Below are positions 1 to 6,308 of a stretch of 11,725 bases of DNA, piece after piece (position 1 is the stretch's first letter; every line of letters begins with the position of its first letter). The DNA is taken from contig DGOU01000160.1 in NCBI GenBank assembly GCA_002390165.1, positions 7,659 to 19,383 of the forward strand, given 5' to 3'. A model generated the notes under the pieces. The model did no database searches. It had not been told where the DNA came from and saw nothing but the letters and a program-made list of their open reading frames with translations. Origin of the DNA: Lutibacter sp. UBA4458. GTDB lineage: Bacteria > Bacteroidota > Bacteroidia > Flavobacteriales > Flavobacteriaceae. A program made the position numbers and the translations under genes.

Positions 1-1112
1 TGAACAGGAATTAATATACCACTTTGTAACATTAATTGAAGTAATCCAATAGTTTTTAAAGTGATGCTTTTTCCACCCGCATTTGGTCCGGAAATTACAA
101 TTATTTGCTGTTTATTATTTAATTCTAATGTTTGAGGAACCGTTTCTAAACCTTGATGTTTATTTTTTTCTAATAAAATAGGGTGAAAAGCATTTTTAAA
201 AAATACTTTTTTTTCTTTGGTTATTTTTGGCAAGCAAGCATTTAAATTTTTAGCATATTTTGCTTTTGAACCAATTACATCTAAGTGAATTAAATATTTT
301 TGATAACTCTTTAAATCTGGTATAAATATTCGGATAGCATTAGTTAAATCCTTTAATATTTTAATAATTTCTTGTTGTTCTTCGTAAATTAAATGTTGTA
401 ACTCTCTGCTGTGTTGTAAAGTAGCTTCTGGAGCAATATATACAATACTACCAGTTTTAGAGCTACCAAATAAACTACCTTTAATTTTTTTTCGATACAT
501 TGCTTGTACCGCTAAAACTCGCTGATTATCTAGTACAGATTCTCTTATATCATCTAAAAAACCTAAACTAGCATATTTATGTAAAGCTTTATTAAAACTC
601 ACATTAATTTTACTTCTAACAGAATTAATATCTGCTCTGATGTTTTTTAAAGTTAAAGATGCTTTTTCATCAATTTCACCATAAGGTGTAATCACTTTTT
701 TTATAGTATCTGTTATGGTATTTTGAAACTCTATGGAAGTGGATAACGTGAAAAGAGCAGGATAATAAACTTTAAACGTCTTAAAAAACTTTAAGATTTC
801 AAAAATAGTATTAGAATTGGTTAATATTTTTAAAAATGAATCTGGCTCTAAAAAACTGTTTTCTATTTTAAGTAGATGAATTTCTTTTTCAATATCTTCA
901 AAATAATGATTTGGAATTCTATTTTCATTTTCAAAAGAAGATAAATATTCATTAACATGTTGTAATTCAATGTTTAATTTTTCAACAGTTTCAAACGGTT
1001 TAATTTGAAGCGTTGCCTTTTTACCCAAATCAGAAATACAAAACTCACTAATTTGTTGTAAAATAGAATTAAATTCTAAATCATTTAATGTTTTATTTGA
1101 AATGATACTCAT
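1..1112 (-). CDS. mutS2: MutS2-type DNA-binding ATPase, N-terminal part (cut by window edge)
   Basis: Translation of the minus strand from ATG at 1112 gives 370 residues without a stop, running off the left edge. The N-terminus (MSIISNKTLNDLEFNSILQQ) and the middle, with a SKTGSIVYIAPEA segment followed by a charged helical stretch, match the core/lever region of the MutS2 family. A Walker A motif GPNAGGKS lies at residues 342-349, followed by ITLKTIGLLQLMLQSG, the usual MutS2 context. MutS2 proteins lack the mismatch-recognition domain of MutS; they act on recombination intermediates or collided ribosomes in other bacteria. The rest of the ATPase domain and any C-terminal Smr nuclease domain lie outside the window, so their presence is unknown. 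The gene is divergent from ung. Family assignment is firm; the exact cellular role is inferred from the family. Confidence 0.88.
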   Translation of the reverse strand, partial: MSIISNKTLNDLEFNSILQQISEFCISDLGKKATLQIKPFETVEKLNIELQHVNEYLSSFENENRIPNHYFEDIEKEIHLLKIENSFLEPDSFLKILTNSNTIFEILKFFKTFKVYYPALFTLSTSIEFQNTITDTIKKVITPYGEIDEKASLTLKNIRADINSVRSKINVSFNKALHKYASLGFLDDIRESVLDNQRVLAVQAMYRKKIKGSLFGSSKTGSIVYIAPEATLQHSRELQHLIYEEQQEIIKILKDLTNAIRIFIPDLKSYQKYLIHLDVIGSKAKYAKNLNACLPKITKEKKVFFKNAFHPILLEKNKHQGLETVPQTLELNNKQQIIVISGPNAGGKSITLKTIGLLQLMLQSGILIPV

Positions 1113-1129
1113 AAAAAATACTACTTTTG
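1096..1129 (+). promoter_or_regulatory. Putative Bacteroidota promoter for ung
   Basis: TACTTTTG at 1122-1129 is an exact match to the Bacteroidota -7 consensus TAnnTTTG. TTTG at 1096-1099 could be the -33 element, 22 bp upstream, which is within the range usually quoted. Transcription would start near 1136, giving a leader of about 35 nt before the ung ATG at 1172. The prediction rests on consensus matching only. Confidence 0.5.
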
Positions 1130-1139
1130 AAAAGTTACA

Positions 1140-1147
1140 CAAAAGTA
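1140..1147 (-). promoter_or_regulatory. Putative -7 element for mutS2
   Basis: The minus strand reads TACTTTTG over 1147-1140, again an exact TAnnTTTG match and the same octamer as the ung element. A start near 1133 would give a leader of about 20 nt before the mutS2 ATG at 1112. No TTG lies at the expected -33 distance, so the -33 half is weak or absent. Confidence 0.42.
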
Positions 1148-1171
1148 TAAATTTAAGCCAACTAAGCACTA

Positions 1172-1837
1172 ATGAATGTAAAAATAGCTGAAAATTGGAA
1201 ACCTTTTTTAAAGGAAGAATTTAATAAACCTTATTTTGAAAACCTTTCTAACTTTGTTAAAAACGAGTATTCTTCAAATACTTGTTATCCAAAAAGAAGC
1301 GAAATATTTAATGCTTTTAATTTATGTGATTTAACTAATTTAAAAGTGGTAATAATTGGTCAAGACCCATATCATGGAGAAGGTCAGGCGCACGGTTTGT
1401 GTTTTTCGGTGCCAGAAGGAATTGCACAACCACCATCATTAATTAATATTTTTAAGGAAATAAATTCAGATTTACATATTTCTGCACCAAAAAGTGGAAA
1501 TTTAGAACGATGGGCTAAACAAGGTGTTTTATTATTAAATGCAACACTAACTGTTAGAGCGCACCACGCAGGTTCTCATCAAAATAAAGGATGGGAACAA
1601 TTTACAGATACGGTTATTTCTAAAATATCACAGGAAAAAGAAAAGATAGTTTTTTTACTTTGGGGCGGTTTTGCTAAAAAGAAAGCTACGTTAATAGATA
1701 AAACAAAACATTGTATTTTAACGAGTGGGCATCCGTCTCCTTTAAGCGCAAACAGAGGTTATTGGTTTGGTAATAAGCATTTTAGCGAAACAAACGACTT
1801 TTTAAAAAAGAATGGTTTAAATACAATTAATTGGTAA
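1172..1837 (+). CDS. ung: Uracil-DNA glycosylase (family 1)
   Basis: Removes uracil from DNA as the first step of base-excision repair, in the cytoplasm. The 221-residue protein has the full length of family 1 enzymes. It carries the water-activating motif GQDPYH at residues 63-68 with catalytic Asp65, Phe78 for stacking on uracil, Asn123 in LLLNATLTV for uracil recognition, and the DNA-intercalation motif HPSPLS with His187. These positions match the E. coli numbering for Asp64, Asn123 and His187 closely. The ATG at 1172 is chosen because it gives the expected N-terminus (ENWKPFLKEEF) and follows a TAnnTTTG promoter element; there is no Shine-Dalgarno sequence, as is usual in this phylum. 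It appears to be a single-gene transcript ending at the hairpin just after the stop. Nothing looks unusual in the protein. Confidence 0.97.
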   Translation: MNVKIAENWKPFLKEEFNKPYFENLSNFVKNEYSSNTCYPKRSEIFNAFNLCDLTNLKVVIIGQDPYHGEGQAHGLCFSVPEGIAQPPSLINIFKEINSDLHISAPKSGNLERWAKQGVLLLNATLTVRAHHAGSHQNKGWEQFTDTVISKISQEKEKIVFLLWGGFAKKKATLIDKTKHCILTSGHPSPLSANRGYWFGNKHFSETNDFLKKNGLNTINW

Positions 1838-1839
1838 TT

Positions 1840-1866
1840 AAAAAAGCACCTTAAGGCGCTTTTTTA
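1840..1866. terminator. Bidirectional rho-independent terminator between ung and lipA
   Basis: An A-run, then GCACC, loop TTAA, GGCGC and a T-run form an 11-bp hairpin with one A-C mismatch, flanked by A-tract and T-tract on opposite sides. It starts 2 bp after the ung stop codon and can serve both the plus strand (ung) and the minus strand (lipA), which converge here. On the minus strand it lies about 120 nt past the lipA stop. Confidence 0.8.
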
Positions 1867-1873
1867 ATTTACT

Positions 1874-1984
1874 AACTCAAAATCTATATTATAAAAACAA
1901 AGCTTAACTACTTCTTTGTTGACTAGTGTTTTGCAAATCTTATGCCAACGATTTTGAGTTGTTGTTAATTATAAGTTAAAGCTT
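1874..1984. repeat. Cluster of interlocking inverted repeats in the ung-lipA gap
   Basis: The 121-bp stretch between the terminator and the lipA stop has no gene but holds three inverted repeats. AACTCAAAATC at 1874-1884 pairs perfectly with 1950-1960. AACAAAG at 1896-1902 pairs perfectly with 1914-1920. AAGCTTAACT at 1900-1909 pairs with 1974-1984 apart from one bulged base. The third crosses the first two, so not all can form at once. It would be transcribed as the 3' end of the lipA message. It could be a folded 3' end, a decayed small mobile element, or chance in AT-rich DNA. Confidence 0.35.
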
Positions 1985-1987
1985 AAT

Positions 1988-2857
1988 TTACTCTAAATGT
2001 TTTTGTGCTTTATATGAGGAGCGAACTAGTGCACTACTTTCTACATGTCTGAATCCCATTTTTAACCCAATTTCTCTATACTTAGCAAATTGTTCAGGGG
2101 TTACAAATTCGTGTACAGGTAAGTGTTTTTTACTAGGTTGTAAATATTGACCAATGGTAATTATATCTACTTTAGCATTTGCTAAATCTTGCATGGTTTC
2201 TATTACTTCGGCTTCGGTTTCGCCTAAACCAAGCATAATTCCAGATTTAGTTCTATGCTGTCCTTTATCTTTCATGTATTTTAAAACCTCTAAACTTCTA
2301 TCGTATTTCGCTTGAATTCTAACTTCTCGAGTTAAACGTCTAACGGTTTCTAAATTGTGCGAAATTACTTCAGGTGCTACTTCTAAAATTCGATTAATAT
2401 TTGTTTTATTTGCTTGAAAGTCTGGAATTAAAGTTTCTAATGTGGTAGTAGGATTTGCTCTTCTAATAGCATTTATAGTTTCTACCCAAATAATAGAACC
2501 TCCATCTTTTAAATCGTCTCTATCTACAGATGTAATTACGGCATGTTTTATATTCATTAATTTAATAGAACGCGCAACTTTTTCAGGTTCTTCCCAATCT
2601 ACAGTTTCTGGTCTACCGGTTTTAACACCACAAAATCCACATGAGCGAGTACAAATATTACCTAAAATCATAAAGGTTGCTGTTCCTTCAGTCCAACATT
2701 CGCCCATATTTGGGCAACTTCCACTAGTACAAATAGTATTTAATTTGTATTTGTCTACGATTCCTCTTAATTCCGTATATTTTTTTCCAACTGGTAATTT
2801 AACTCGCAACCATTTTGGCTTTTGAATTCTGTTGGTTGTTATAGTATCTTTTGACAT
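1988..2857 (-). CDS. lipA: Lipoyl synthase (radical SAM)
   Basis: Inserts two sulfur atoms into the octanoyl chain on lipoyl-dependent enzyme subunits, using S-adenosylmethionine and two iron-sulfur clusters; cytoplasmic. The 289-residue protein has the lipoyl-synthase-specific cluster motif with Cys43, Cys48 and Cys54 (CTSGSCPNMGEC), the radical SAM motif CTRSCGFC with Cys69, Cys73 and Cys76, and the C-terminal RSSY (279-282) whose serine ligates the auxiliary cluster. The reading frame stays open upstream to an ATG at 2914, but that would overlap the preceding gene and add a non-family hydrophobic extension. The ATG at 2857 gives the expected start (KPKWLRVKLP at 13-22) and sits 19 bp after a TAnnTTTG element. 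It follows the Nramp-related gene by 35 bp, so some read-through transcription is possible. No lipB or lplA is visible nearby. Confidence 0.96.
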   Translation of the reverse strand: MSKDTITTNRIQKPKWLRVKLPVGKKYTELRGIVDKYKLNTICTSGSCPNMGECWTEGTATFMILGNICTRSCGFCGVKTGRPETVDWEEPEKVARSIKLMNIKHAVITSVDRDDLKDGGSIIWVETINAIRRANPTTTLETLIPDFQANKTNINRILEVAPEVISHNLETVRRLTREVRIQAKYDRSLEVLKYMKDKGQHRTKSGIMLGLGETEAEVIETMQDLANAKVDIITIGQYLQPSKKHLPVHEFVTPEQFAKYREIGLKMGFRHVESSALVRSSYKAQKHLE

Positions 2858-2876
2858 TTTTTTATAAAATTGACTG

Positions 2877-2884
2877 CAAAAATA
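2877..2884 (-). promoter_or_regulatory. Putative -7 element for lipA
   Basis: The minus strand reads TATTTTTG, an exact TAnnTTTG match, followed by CAGTC. It lies between the stop of the upstream transporter gene and the lipA ATG at 2857. No TTG is found at a normal -33 spacing; the nearest is 27 bp away. The element supports the shorter lipA start and suggests lipA can be transcribed independently of the upstream operon. Confidence 0.45.
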
Positions 2885-2892
2885 CGAAGAAA

Positions 2893-4113
2893 TTATAAAA
2901 TAGTAAGATACCAAATACTAAATCCGATTAAAAATAGAATTCCTACCAAACTTAGAACTTTCATTTTAACAGATGGATGCCATTTTTTTGGTGTGTGCTT
3001 ACTTGAAATTAACACAAAATTTAAAATAGCAAAAAACGGAGCAGTTAAAAAGGATAAAATGGTTGCAATTTTAATTAGACTTCCCATTTCTGACATAAAG
3101 AAAACTAAAATGGAAATAGTTCCAATAGCTAAAAAACTAATCCAAAACCAATATATGTTTTTATAAGATTTTACAGTTAATAAATCAAAAGTTTTAGACA
3201 TTGCTCTAGGGGAAGCATCAAGTGTAGTTATAGTGGTACTAAACATAGTGGTAAAGGCAGCAATACCAATAAAAACACGCATGTTTTCACCTAAATTATT
3301 AGTGTATAAGTTTATAAGTTGTTGAGAAAAAGTGATTGCACTTCCGCTAAAGGTTTCTCCAGAATTAAACATAACTAAAGCTCCTAAAGATACAAAACAA
3401 ACCCCTAAAAATAAGGTTGTAATAAAACCAATATTAAAATCGAAAATAGATTGTTTGGTGTCGAATTCTGTACCGGTTTCTTTTTGTTTTTCTACTGCCC
3501 AAAGTGATTGCCAAACAGAAACGTCTAGCGGAGCAGGCATCCAACCTAAAAAAGCAATTAAAAAGCCAATTTCAACGCTTCCTTTTGGTAAAATTTGAGT
3601 AATAGATATAGGGTTTTGATTTTTAAAAAGAGCTACAGATACTGCAATTATTGTACTTAAGGTAAGCGTTACTATAATAATTTTCATTAAGCTGTCTAAC
3701 AATTTGTATTTTCCAATTATTAACAATAAAAAACAAATGATAGTAATTATAATACTCCAGATAACAGGGTTTGTAGTAATGCCAAATAAATTTGCTGCAA
3801 GCCCAGCTGTTACAATTGTTACTGCTGCTTGAATGGTGAACATGGTTGCAAATGTTACTATAAAGTATGCTATTAAAACAGGTTTTCCTAGTTTTTTATA
3901 ACCATCTAATAAGCTTTCTCCAGTGGCTGTTGCATAACGTGGTCCAAATTGAAAAAAGGGGTATTTTACTAGGTGAATAATAAGTAAAGCCCAAAGTAAA
4001 CCAAAACCAAAATCAGCACCAGATCTTGTGGATTGTACTAAATGTGAAACTCCAATCGCAGCTCCGGCAAATAATAAACCAGGCCCTAATTTTTTAAACC
4101 AATTTAAATTCAC
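2893..4113 (-). CDS. Nramp-related membrane transporter with non-canonical ion site
   Basis: A 406-residue polytopic inner-membrane protein with about 10-11 hydrophobic segments. The N-terminus (KKLGPGLLFAGAAIG) and the TGESLLDGYKKLG loop after TM2 place it in the Nramp superfamily of proton-coupled divalent-metal importers. The two motifs that define classical Nramps are altered: the TM1 DPGN metal-binding motif is GVSH at 21-24, and the TM6 MPH motif is MPAP at 192-195, keeping the methionine but losing the histidine. It may therefore carry another divalent ion such as Mg, another solute, or have lost transport. The start is a GTG at 4113: no ATG lies just upstream in frame, and the first internal ATG would remove TM1. 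It begins 2 bp after the sigma-factor stop, implying translational coupling. Family assignment is good; substrate unknown. Confidence 0.85.
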   Translation of the reverse strand: MNLNWFKKLGPGLLFAGAAIGVSHLVQSTRSGADFGFGLLWALLIIHLVKYPFFQFGPRYATATGESLLDGYKKLGKPVLIAYFIVTFATMFTIQAAVTIVTAGLAANLFGITTNPVIWSIIITIICFLLLIIGKYKLLDSLMKIIIVTLTLSTIIAVSVALFKNQNPISITQILPKGSVEIGFLIAFLGWMPAPLDVSVWQSLWAVEKQKETGTEFDTKQSIFDFNIGFITTLFLGVCFVSLGALVMFNSGETFSGSAITFSQQLINLYTNNLGENMRVFIGIAAFTTMFSTTITTLDASPRAMSKTFDLLTVKSYKNIYWFWISFLAIGTISILVFFMSEMGSLIKIATILSFLTAPFFAILNFVLISSKHTPKKWHPSVKMKVLSLVGILFLIGFSIWYLTIL

Positions 4114-4115
4114 TT

Positions 4116-4679
4116 TTATTTTTTTGGATGTTTTTTAATAGTTTGTGCAAGTAGGTTTTTAGCTCGTAATAACTTAACTTTTATATTGCTTAAAGGTTCA
4201 TTAAGTTCTTTAGACATTTCTTTATAACTCATTTCTCTAAAATATCGAAGATTTATAATTTCTTGATAATGTGGTTTTAATTCTTTTATATAATTTAAAA
4301 GTTCTGCTAAATTTTGTTCAATAATTAATTGATCTTCAGCGCTTGGTGTTTCGTCAAATATTTTATATGCTTCTGATTCTTTTTTATTGATAGAAATAGT
4401 TTCTGTACGTTGTTTACGAACATGATCTAAAAATATATTTTTTGAAATAGAAATTAACCAGGTTTTAAAATTGTACCTGTCGTTGTATAAATGAATTTTA
4501 TCGAAAGCTTTTGAAAAAGTTTTTATGGTAATATCTTCAGCTTCATCTTCATTTTCGGTTTTAGAAAACTGAAATCTGTAAATATCGCTCCAGTAAGTGT
4601 TTAATAAAGTGTTAAAAGCTTTTTGGTCTTTTTCTTTTGCTTTATTTACTAAATCAGGAATATCAATGTTTTTTTTCAC
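4116..4679 (-). CDS. ECF-type sigma-70 family RNA polymerase sigma factor
   Basis: A 187-residue two-domain sigma factor. Region 2 covers about residues 20-91, with acidic DEAED at 45-49 followed by a TFSKAFDKI helix (region 2.2) and WLISISKNIFLDHVRKQR (regions 2.3-2.4, DNA melting and -10 recognition). Region 4 is at about 130-177, with the helix-turn-helix MSYKEMSKELNEPLSNIKVK and the typical LLRAKNLL end. No region 1.1 or 3 is present, as expected for ECF factors. The start is set at GTG 4679, which overlaps the preceding stop as GTGA, the classic coupled arrangement; a TTG at 4682 would add one residue. No anti-sigma gene lies beside it, although the operon encodes two membrane proteins and a transporter. 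Target promoters are unknown. Sigma identity is firm; regulatory trigger is not visible. Confidence 0.92.
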   Translation of the reverse strand: MKKNIDIPDLVNKAKEKDQKAFNTLLNTYWSDIYRFQFSKTENEDEAEDITIKTFSKAFDKIHLYNDRYNFKTWLISISKNIFLDHVRKQRTETISINKKESEAYKIFDETPSAEDQLIIEQNLAELLNYIKELKPHYQEIINLRYFREMSYKEMSKELNEPLSNIKVKLLRAKNLLAQTIKKHPKK

Positions 4680-5785
4680 CAATGTGTGGGTTTTGTAACA
4701 AGATTTTTTATAAAGATAAACATTTGGATGATAATTAAAAATATTTCTAAAAAAGGAAAAAGCAAAATCAAGTCAGTTTCCTTTAATTTTTTTGCGGAAA
4801 AACCAATAATTAAATATTGAATAAATAATCTTGCTACCACAATTACAAGAGTTGTTTGCCAATTATAATTAATAATAATTAAAATAACGGCCATCACCCA
4901 AAATATGATTTGTGAACTATAAAACAAACCCAATAAAAGCTTATGAATAGGTTTGTAATAGTTTGCTGTTGAAATATGTCTACTTTTTTGATGAATCCAT
5001 GCTTTAAAAGATGTTTTTGGTAAGGATTCTGTAAAGCTTTCAGAATTAATGCAGTAGGTAGAGTTTTGTTTAGTAGCAACTTGATTAACAAATAAATCAT
5101 CGTCACCAGATTTAACTTTTATATGGTTTGTAAAGCCATTTGCGCTATAAAATAAATTTTTAGTATAGGCAATATTTCTGCCAACTCCCATATATGGCAA
5201 ACCAATTTTTTGATAAGAAAAGTATTGTATTGCCGTAATTAACGTTTCAAATCTTATTAATTTATTTAAAAACGAGTTTTTAATTTTTTTATAAGCGCCG
5301 TAACCTAATATAAGTTGTTTGTTGTTAGAAAAATGAATTGTCATTTCTGAAATCCAATTTTTAGATATTGGCTTACAATCTGCATCAGTAAATAATAAAT
5401 AATTATGTTTTGCAGCTTTTATACCAAGAGTTAAAGCATATTTTTTACTTCCCCAAAACTGTTCGTTTGGTTTTACATCTACTATTTTAATTTTAGAAGA
5501 ATGCTGTTTTTTAAATTGCTCCATAATTTCTAATGAATTATCGGTAGAGGCATCATTTATTAAGACAATTTCAAAATATTGATAATTTTGGCTAATTAAA
5601 TAAGGAATAAATGTGGTTAAATTTTCCGCTTCGTTTTTAGCGCAAATGATTACAGAAACAGGTAAGTTTAATTTATTTTTGGTTAATTTATTTTTAGAAA
5701 AGGTAAATTGTCCAAAAATAATAAGGTAATAAAATAGCTGAATACTAAAAATTACTATAAAAGCAATAAATACGTACTCAGCCAT
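4676..5785 (-). CDS. Membrane-anchored family 2 glycosyltransferase
   Basis: A 369-residue protein with an N-terminal membrane segment (about 4-24), a cytoplasmic GT-A catalytic domain, and three C-terminal hydrophobic segments (about 283-305, 312-328 and 338-360). The nucleotide-sugar fold is shown by VSVIICAKNEAENL at about 43-56 and VLINDASTDNS at about 74-84. The metal-binding DxD is DAD at 134-136, with a second acidic cluster DDD at 228-230. The place of the processive QxxRW motif is taken by QKSRH at 266-270, so the arginine is kept but tryptophan is lost. Its acceptor and sugar are unknown; a role in envelope polysaccharide or glycolipid synthesis is the usual expectation. It starts 3 bp after the 62-residue protein gene and its stop overlaps the sigma start. 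Family sure, function open. Confidence 0.9.
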   Translation of the reverse strand: MAEYVFIAFIVIFSIQLFYYLIIFGQFTFSKNKLTKNKLNLPVSVIICAKNEAENLTTFIPYLISQNYQYFEIVLINDASTDNSLEIMEQFKKQHSSKIKIVDVKPNEQFWGSKKYALTLGIKAAKHNYLLFTDADCKPISKNWISEMTIHFSNNKQLILGYGAYKKIKNSFLNKLIRFETLITAIQYFSYQKIGLPYMGVGRNIAYTKNLFYSANGFTNHIKVKSGDDDLFVNQVATKQNSTYCINSESFTESLPKTSFKAWIHQKSRHISTANYYKPIHKLLLGLFYSSQIIFWVMAVILIIINYNWQTTLVIVVARLFIQYLIIGFSAKKLKETDLILLFPFLEIFLIIIQMFIFIKNLVTKPTHW

Positions 5786-5788
5786 TAG

Positions 5789-5977
5789 CTATTTTCTTGT
5801 GCATTGGTGATCTGGAATTTTACCGCAATACCCGCAAGCTTCACCAGTTTTATTTAGGTGAGGGCTTTGGCTAGCACATGTTCCAGCAAATTTTCCATGC
5901 TTTTTAGCCCATAATTTTATGGATAAACCTGCAATACCAATTGCTAACATTCCTATAGTTATAAAAAAAAGTTTCAT
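5789..5977 (-). CDS. Small membrane-anchored protein with four cysteines
   Basis: A 62-residue protein and first gene of the operon. Residues 3-22 are one hydrophobic helix, followed by lysines at 21, 25, 26 and 29 and a 30-residue polar tail. The tail holds Cys34, Cys48, Cys51 and Cys59, with Cys48/Cys51 as a CGYC pair inside GEACGYCGK. Four cysteines in this pattern could bind zinc or an iron-sulfur cluster, or form two disulfides. The lysines after the helix favour a cytoplasmic tail by the positive-inside rule, but a short lipid-free signal anchor with an exported tail is also possible. Similar short proteins in Bacteroidota are usually annotated only as membrane or secreted proteins. A promoter element lies 18 bp upstream and the next gene starts after 3 bp, supporting expression. 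Function unknown. Confidence 0.82.
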   Translation of the reverse strand: MKLFFITIGMLAIGIAGLSIKLWAKKHGKFAGTCASQSPHLNKTGEACGYCGKIPDHQCTRK

Positions 5978-5995
5978 ATACTAAAATTTAGACTG

Positions 5996-6003
5996 CAAAG
6001 ATA
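5996..6003 (-). promoter_or_regulatory. Putative -7 element for the four-gene sigma-factor operon
   Basis: The minus strand reads TATCTTTG, an exact TAnnTTTG match, followed by CAGTC as at lipA. It is 18 bp from the ATG at 5977, giving a very short leader. A TTTG at 6018-6015 is only 11 bp upstream, too near for a -33 element, so recognition may depend on an additional factor or a degenerate -33. Confidence 0.5.
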
Positions 6004-6251
6004 AATATTTCTTACAAATTAGTATTTAATTTTTAGTTTTTTGTTTGAATAAGGTAAGTGCAACAAAAATGTTAAAAAAATGATAAAAAAACCGTAAAAA
6101 TCTAAAAAGTTAATAACATTATTTTTTTTTAACATAAAACTTACTATATTGATAGCCAGTTAATATTAAATTTTTATAATTTAAACCATACTAAAACTTT
6201 GTAAGTTATAAAAACATTGAATTAATTTGTATTAACTGAAACTACTAACAG
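6004..6251. other. Non-coding gap; possible small RNA on the plus strand
   Basis: Together with its flanks this is a 331-bp stretch with no credible gene between the EF-G paralogue and the 62-residue protein. The left part (6020-6140) is simple A/T-rich sequence with long A and T runs. The right part shows pairing: CAGTTAATA at 6157-6165 is the perfect reverse complement of 6230-6238, enclosing about 64 nt with smaller AACT/AGTT and ATTAA-type pairings. This stem lies just upstream of a strong hairpin with a U-rich tail on the plus strand. No exact TAnnTTTG is found on the plus strand here; AAACTTTG at 6194-6201 is one base off. A small RNA is possible, but expression is unproven. Confidence 0.3.
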
Positions 6252-6287
6252 AAAGACTCGTTTGTATTTTAATACAAACGAGTCTTT
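6252..6287. terminator. Strong hairpin terminator, best oriented for the plus strand
   Basis: AAAGACTCGTTTGTA and its perfect reverse complement form a 15-bp stem around TTTTAA (17 bp if the loop closes further). On the plus strand it is followed by ATTTTAATT, continuing a U-rich run. On the minus strand it is followed by CTGTTAG, a poorer U-tract. It lies 21 bp past the stop of the EF-G paralogue on the minus strand, so it may still end that message; the plus-strand reading has no upstream gene. Confidence 0.75.
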
Positions 6288-6308
6288 ATTTTAATTAGTA
6301 AATTATTC

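Noticed and set aside
1902..1981. GCTTAAC and GTTAAAG resemble the outer boxes of an integron attC site.
   Set aside because: The second box breaks the GTTRRRY pattern, there is no integrase or cassette array, and the flanking genes are housekeeping.
2442..2825. Open frame of 127 codons on the plus strand inside lipA.
   Set aside because: It lies wholly opposite a well-supported gene and its translation resembles no protein family I know.
2858..2914. An upstream ATG at 2914 would lengthen lipA by 19 residues.
   Set aside because: The extension is hydrophobic and not part of the family, overlaps the upstream gene's end, and would place the -7 element inside the coding region.
2870..3166. Open frame of 98 codons on the plus strand opposite the Nramp-related gene and the lipA gap.
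   Set aside because: Lysine/isoleucine-rich antisense translation with no motif; shadow of the transporter gene.
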